DNA from: Bacillota bacterium
Lineage (GTDB): Bacteria; Bacillota; Clostridia; Acetivibrionales; DTU013
Assembly: GCA_023433505.1 (NCBI GenBank)
Contig: JAEZCO010000026.1
Location: forward strand, 3,084-67,083
Direction: 5' to 3'
DNA length: 64,000 bases
Every line of letters starts with the position of its first letter. Positions within the stretch are counted from its first letter, which is position 1. Under the pieces are notes generated by a model that had not been told where the DNA came from, searched no databases, and saw nothing but the letters and a program-made list of their open reading frames with translations. This document shows positions 61,975 to 64,000 of this stretch, piece by piece. The position numbers were made by a program, and so were the translations under genes.

Positions 61975-62499
61975 GTGAAGGAAATTCGGAAGGAACAGTT
62001 TGCAAACTGCATAGAAGAATATGAACGGCTGGTCTTCACTATCTGTTATTCCTTTGTCCGTAATTACTTCGATGCTGAGAACCTGGCGCAGGAAACTTTT
62101 TTGTCCGCCTACAGGAATATTGAGAAATTTGACGGCAGGAACCTCAAAGCATGGATGTGCACCATTGCCGCCAACAAGTGCAGGGATTTTCTCAAAAGCC
62201 CGGCCAGAAGTACAGTCAGCTTGTCGCAAGAGGACCTTGAGTATCTGGAGGATGGGCGGGATTCTCCTGAAGACATTGCCCTTGAGAAAGATGTGGAGGA
62301 GCGGGTGCAAAGCTTGTGTACAAAGCTGAAGGAGCCATATAAAACCGTAGCCGTCAATTATTTTTGCAAAGGGCTCAAGCTATCGGAAGTGGCTGTCAAT
62401 ACCGGGCAAAATCTCAAAACGCTGCAAATGCAGCTTTATCGGGCGAAACAGCTTTTACGGGCCCTATGGAAGGAGGAATTCAATGAGCAATCCTGTTAA
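61975..62499 (+). CDS. ECF-type RNA polymerase sigma factor
   Basis: 174 residues from GTG 61975 with AAGGA nearby. Sigma region 2 is LVFTICYSFVRNYFDAENLAQETFLSAYRN, with WMCTIAANKCRDFL at its end. Region 4 is LKEPYKTVAVNYFCKGLKLSEVAVNTGQNLKTLQMQLYRAKQLLR. It overlaps the next gene by 17 nt, which encodes a membrane protein with a zinc-binding anti-sigma motif, so the two form a sigma/anti-sigma pair. Confidence 0.92.
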   Translation: MKEIRKEQFANCIEEYERLVFTICYSFVRNYFDAENLAQETFLSAYRNIEKFDGRNLKAWMCTIAANKCRDFLKSPARSTVSLSQEDLEYLEDGRDSPEDIALEKDVEERVQSLCTKLKEPYKTVAVNYFCKGLKLSEVAVNTGQNLKTLQMQLYRAKQLLRALWKEEFNEQSC

Positions 62500-62938
62500 G
62501 GCTATCGGGCATTTGACGGAATATGAGCTGAAGGCACTCAAGGAGGGGACCCTTCTTAAATCGGAAGTATTAACTTTTTCAGAGCATATTTCAGACTGCG
62601 GGTTGTGCGCGGAAAGATTCACGGCCTGTCTTGAAGAAGATGAGCTTATGGAGGTTCCAAAAGGTTTCAGGGAGAATGTCGTGCACAAATTGCAGCCGGA
62701 AAAAGACGATAGAAGGCAGCTGCTGTTCTATTCCATACGGGTTGCTGTCGCAGCGTGTATAACGTTGATTTTTATATTCTCCGGCGCACTTAACTTTATC
62801 TCCGGCATGGACAACCGGATCATGAAACAGGATATAAGGGGATTATATGTTGCTGATACTGTTAACGCCGGTTTACAGAATTTTTCGGAAAAATTATTAA
62901 ATTTGGAGGTGTTTGCAAGTGAGAGTGAAAAGAAGTAA
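62483..62938 (+). CDS. anti-sigma factor with zinc-binding motif
   Basis: 151 residues. The N-terminal part has the ZAS motif H-x3-C-x2-C (EHISDCGLCAERF). One membrane helix (VAVAACITLIFIFSGALNFI) lies near residue 95, followed by a short outer segment. It should hold the ECF sigma factor encoded just upstream at the membrane until a signal arrives. AAGGAGG precedes the ATG inside the end of the sigma gene. Confidence 0.82.
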   Translation: MSNPVKAIGHLTEYELKALKEGTLLKSEVLTFSEHISDCGLCAERFTACLEEDELMEVPKGFRENVVHKLQPEKDDRRQLLFYSIRVAVAACITLIFIFSGALNFISGMDNRIMKQDIRGLYVADTVNAGLQNFSEKLLNLEVFASESEKK

Positions 62939-63446
62939 ATTCCTGACTTTCCTTTTTTCCCTTATACCCGGGGCCGGACATATGTTTATGGGTTTTATGA
63001 AAATCGGCATATCGCTGATGTCCGTTTTTACGCTGATTATTTTTGCGGCCAGTTGGTTTAACATCAGCCCGCTTTTGTTCACCTTGCCGGTGCTGTGGTT
63101 TTATTCCTTCTTCGATTGCATGAACAGGCGGTATTCAAGTGATGAAGAATTTTTTAGCCTTGAGGATAGCTATCTGTTTTCCATCGACAAGCTGGTGGCG
63201 TCCGGAGACCAGATATTTAAAAAGCGCAGGCTCATGGCCGGCGTGTTATTGCTGCTGCTGGGAGCTTATCTGGTATGGAGTAATTTGTTGCACAGAATGC
63301 CGCATGAATTTCTGTCGCAGGACGCGTACTTTGCACTGCTGACCTTAACCAATATTGCACCGCAGATAATTCTCGGCATTGCAGTTATTATCATTGGTGT
63401 TAAATTGATAACAGGGAGAAAAAGGGAGCGTGACTTTGATGCTTAA
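62919..63446 (+). CDS. multi-pass membrane protein in the sigma cassette
   Basis: 175 residues from GTG 62919, 9 nt after GGAGG; TTG 62913 is only 3 nt from it. It has a basic N-terminus, an N-terminal pair of helices with FSLIPGAGHMFMGFMKIGISL (TM2-like) and two C-terminal helices (GVLLLLLGAYLVWSNLL, IILGIAVIIIGVKLI). It overlaps the anti-sigma gene and probably belongs to the same envelope-stress unit. The exact function is unknown. Confidence 0.7.
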   Translation: MRVKRSKFLTFLFSLIPGAGHMFMGFMKIGISLMSVFTLIIFAASWFNISPLLFTLPVLWFYSFFDCMNRRYSSDEEFFSLEDSYLFSIDKLVASGDQIFKKRRLMAGVLLLLLGAYLVWSNLLHRMPHEFLSQDAYFALLTLTNIAPQIILGIAVIIIGVKLITGRKRERDFDA

Positions 63447-63738
63447 AGGCCGCAGAGTGGGTACGCTGACAGCGGGCATCACCCTTGTTGTATTCGGATT
63501 GCTTTATCTGGGACGAAGCATCTTTACAATGCTGGACTATACCTTCATTATGTCGCTTTGGCCGCTGGTGCTCCTATTTTTAGGAGTTGAACTTATTGTG
63601 GCCTATGCTGTAAACAAGGAAGAAAAATTGCAGTACGATGGCGGTGCCATAGCTCTTGTTATCTTCGTGGCAGCCTTTGCAATGATTATGGGAGGCGCCC
63701 AGTTTGTAATGGAGCACAGCAGGGGACTTCGCTTCTAA
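63439..63738 (+). CDS. small LiaF-like membrane protein
   Basis: 99 residues from ATG 63439 (GTG 63430 is an alternative), with GGGAG upstream. Three membrane helices: GTLTAGITLVVFGLLYLG, FIMSLWPLVLLFLGVELIV and AIALVIFVAAFAMIMG. The pattern RRxGTLTxGI...WPLVLLFLGVE is typical of the membrane part of LiaF/DUF5668 proteins, which often accompany envelope-stress regulators. It overlaps the preceding membrane-protein gene by 8 nt. Confidence 0.7.
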   Translation: MLKGRRVGTLTAGITLVVFGLLYLGRSIFTMLDYTFIMSLWPLVLLFLGVELIVAYAVNKEEKLQYDGGAIALVIFVAAFAMIMGGAQFVMEHSRGLRF

Positions 63739-63940
63739 GCCGCAGCCTATATTTTCAAAGGGCGGGTCTGCCGAAGATATTCTGCTATAAGCTTTGAGAC
63801 GCTGTCCTATTGGCAGAATAGCCTTAAAACCGTTGCACTCCTGCGGTAGTCAACATGTAAATATTTCAAGCTGAAACACGGTAAATTCATGAAGCAAGAA
63901 AATGGAAAACGAGTCTAGTCCGCTTTTGCTAAAAGGTAAA

Positions 63941-63970
63941 AAGATTGCGCAGCAATCTTTTTTTTCTTTT
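63941..63970 (+). terminator. terminator of the sigma cassette
   Basis: AAAGATTGC-GCA-GCAATCTTT followed by TTTTCTTTTT. It lies about 200 nt after the last gene, and the intervening stretch (63739-63940) shows no supported gene. Confidence 0.8.
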
Positions 63971-64000
63971 TAAGTAGAGAGATGAAACAATCTAACAATT

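Noticed and set aside
63925..63975. segment reading LLKGKKIAQQ, similar to the start of FolD
   Set aside because: The frame stops within a few codons, and the sequence is fully explained by the AAAGATTGC/GCAATCTTT terminator.

Overview
The window looks like a chromosomal segment of an anaerobic, plant-fibre-degrading, nitrogen-fixing member of the Clostridia. The basis is: clostridial nif gene order with a fused nifN-B and a split nifV, a T-box ahead of valS, strong GGAGG-type ribosome binding sites, SLH-anchored surface proteins, and LplB/YtcP-type sugar ABC transporters with GH127-type glycosidases. No replication origin, rRNA or CRISPR array was seen.

Layout. 0-7.2 kb: two secreted right-handed beta-helix proteins flanking an AraC regulator, then a parvulin-type foldase. 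7.2-11.6 kb: an MNT/HEPN toxin-antitoxin pair, a zinc-dependent phospholipase C-like protein, a GT4 glycosyltransferase, two decayed genes (a UDP-sugar dehydrogenase tail and a frameshifted amidase), a small zinc-ribbon protein and CheW. 11.8-16.8 kb: argJ and a T-box-controlled valS with a small membrane-protein gene in front. 16.8-32.3 kb: the nitrogen-fixation region. It holds a stand-alone NifB-like radical SAM gene, an ANTAR antiterminator, a PII gene with amtB, then nifH-nifI1-nifI2-nifD-nifK-nifE-nifN/B-[2Fe-2S] ferredoxin-nifV-omega-nifV-alpha. 32.3-33.3 kb: a flavodoxin/ferredoxin membrane protein. 33.6-45.8 kb: a glycan-utilisation operon (AraC regulator, two DUF1680/GH127-type proteins, two ABC permeases, a solute-binding lipoprotein, a large beta-helix protein). 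45.9-51.3 kb: a DUF401 transporter-like protein, NAD synthetase, tRNA-His, a GNAT protein, gene debris and a DJ-1/PfpI protein. 51.7-59.3 kb: a cobalamin riboswitch, a long structured leader and two DUF4430 surface proteins, the second a ~1,990-residue SLH protein. 59.5-63.7 kb: a type IA topoisomerase and an ECF sigma/anti-sigma cassette.

How the parts work together. The nif genes encode the Mo-type nitrogenase (nifHDK), cofactor assembly (nifE, nifN-B, nifV), an electron carrier and ammonium-sensing control (PII/Amt; NifI1/NifI2). Three transcription units in this region start with a leader that ends in an intrinsic terminator and carries the same small hairpin, GGC-6-nt loop-GCC with G at loop position 4. 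The ANTAR protein encoded between the first two leaders is the obvious candidate to bind them, which suggests local transcription antitermination of the nif and ammonium genes.

Most unusual items: the ANTAR leader set; the extra NifB-like enzyme; a 151-nt internally deleted group II intron with a complete domain V inside the sugar operon; a ~440-nt structured leader of unknown class behind the B12 riboswitch; the B12-controlled surface proteins; and several gene remnants and dispersed palindromic repeats. All functional statements are read from sequence by eye, without database searches.
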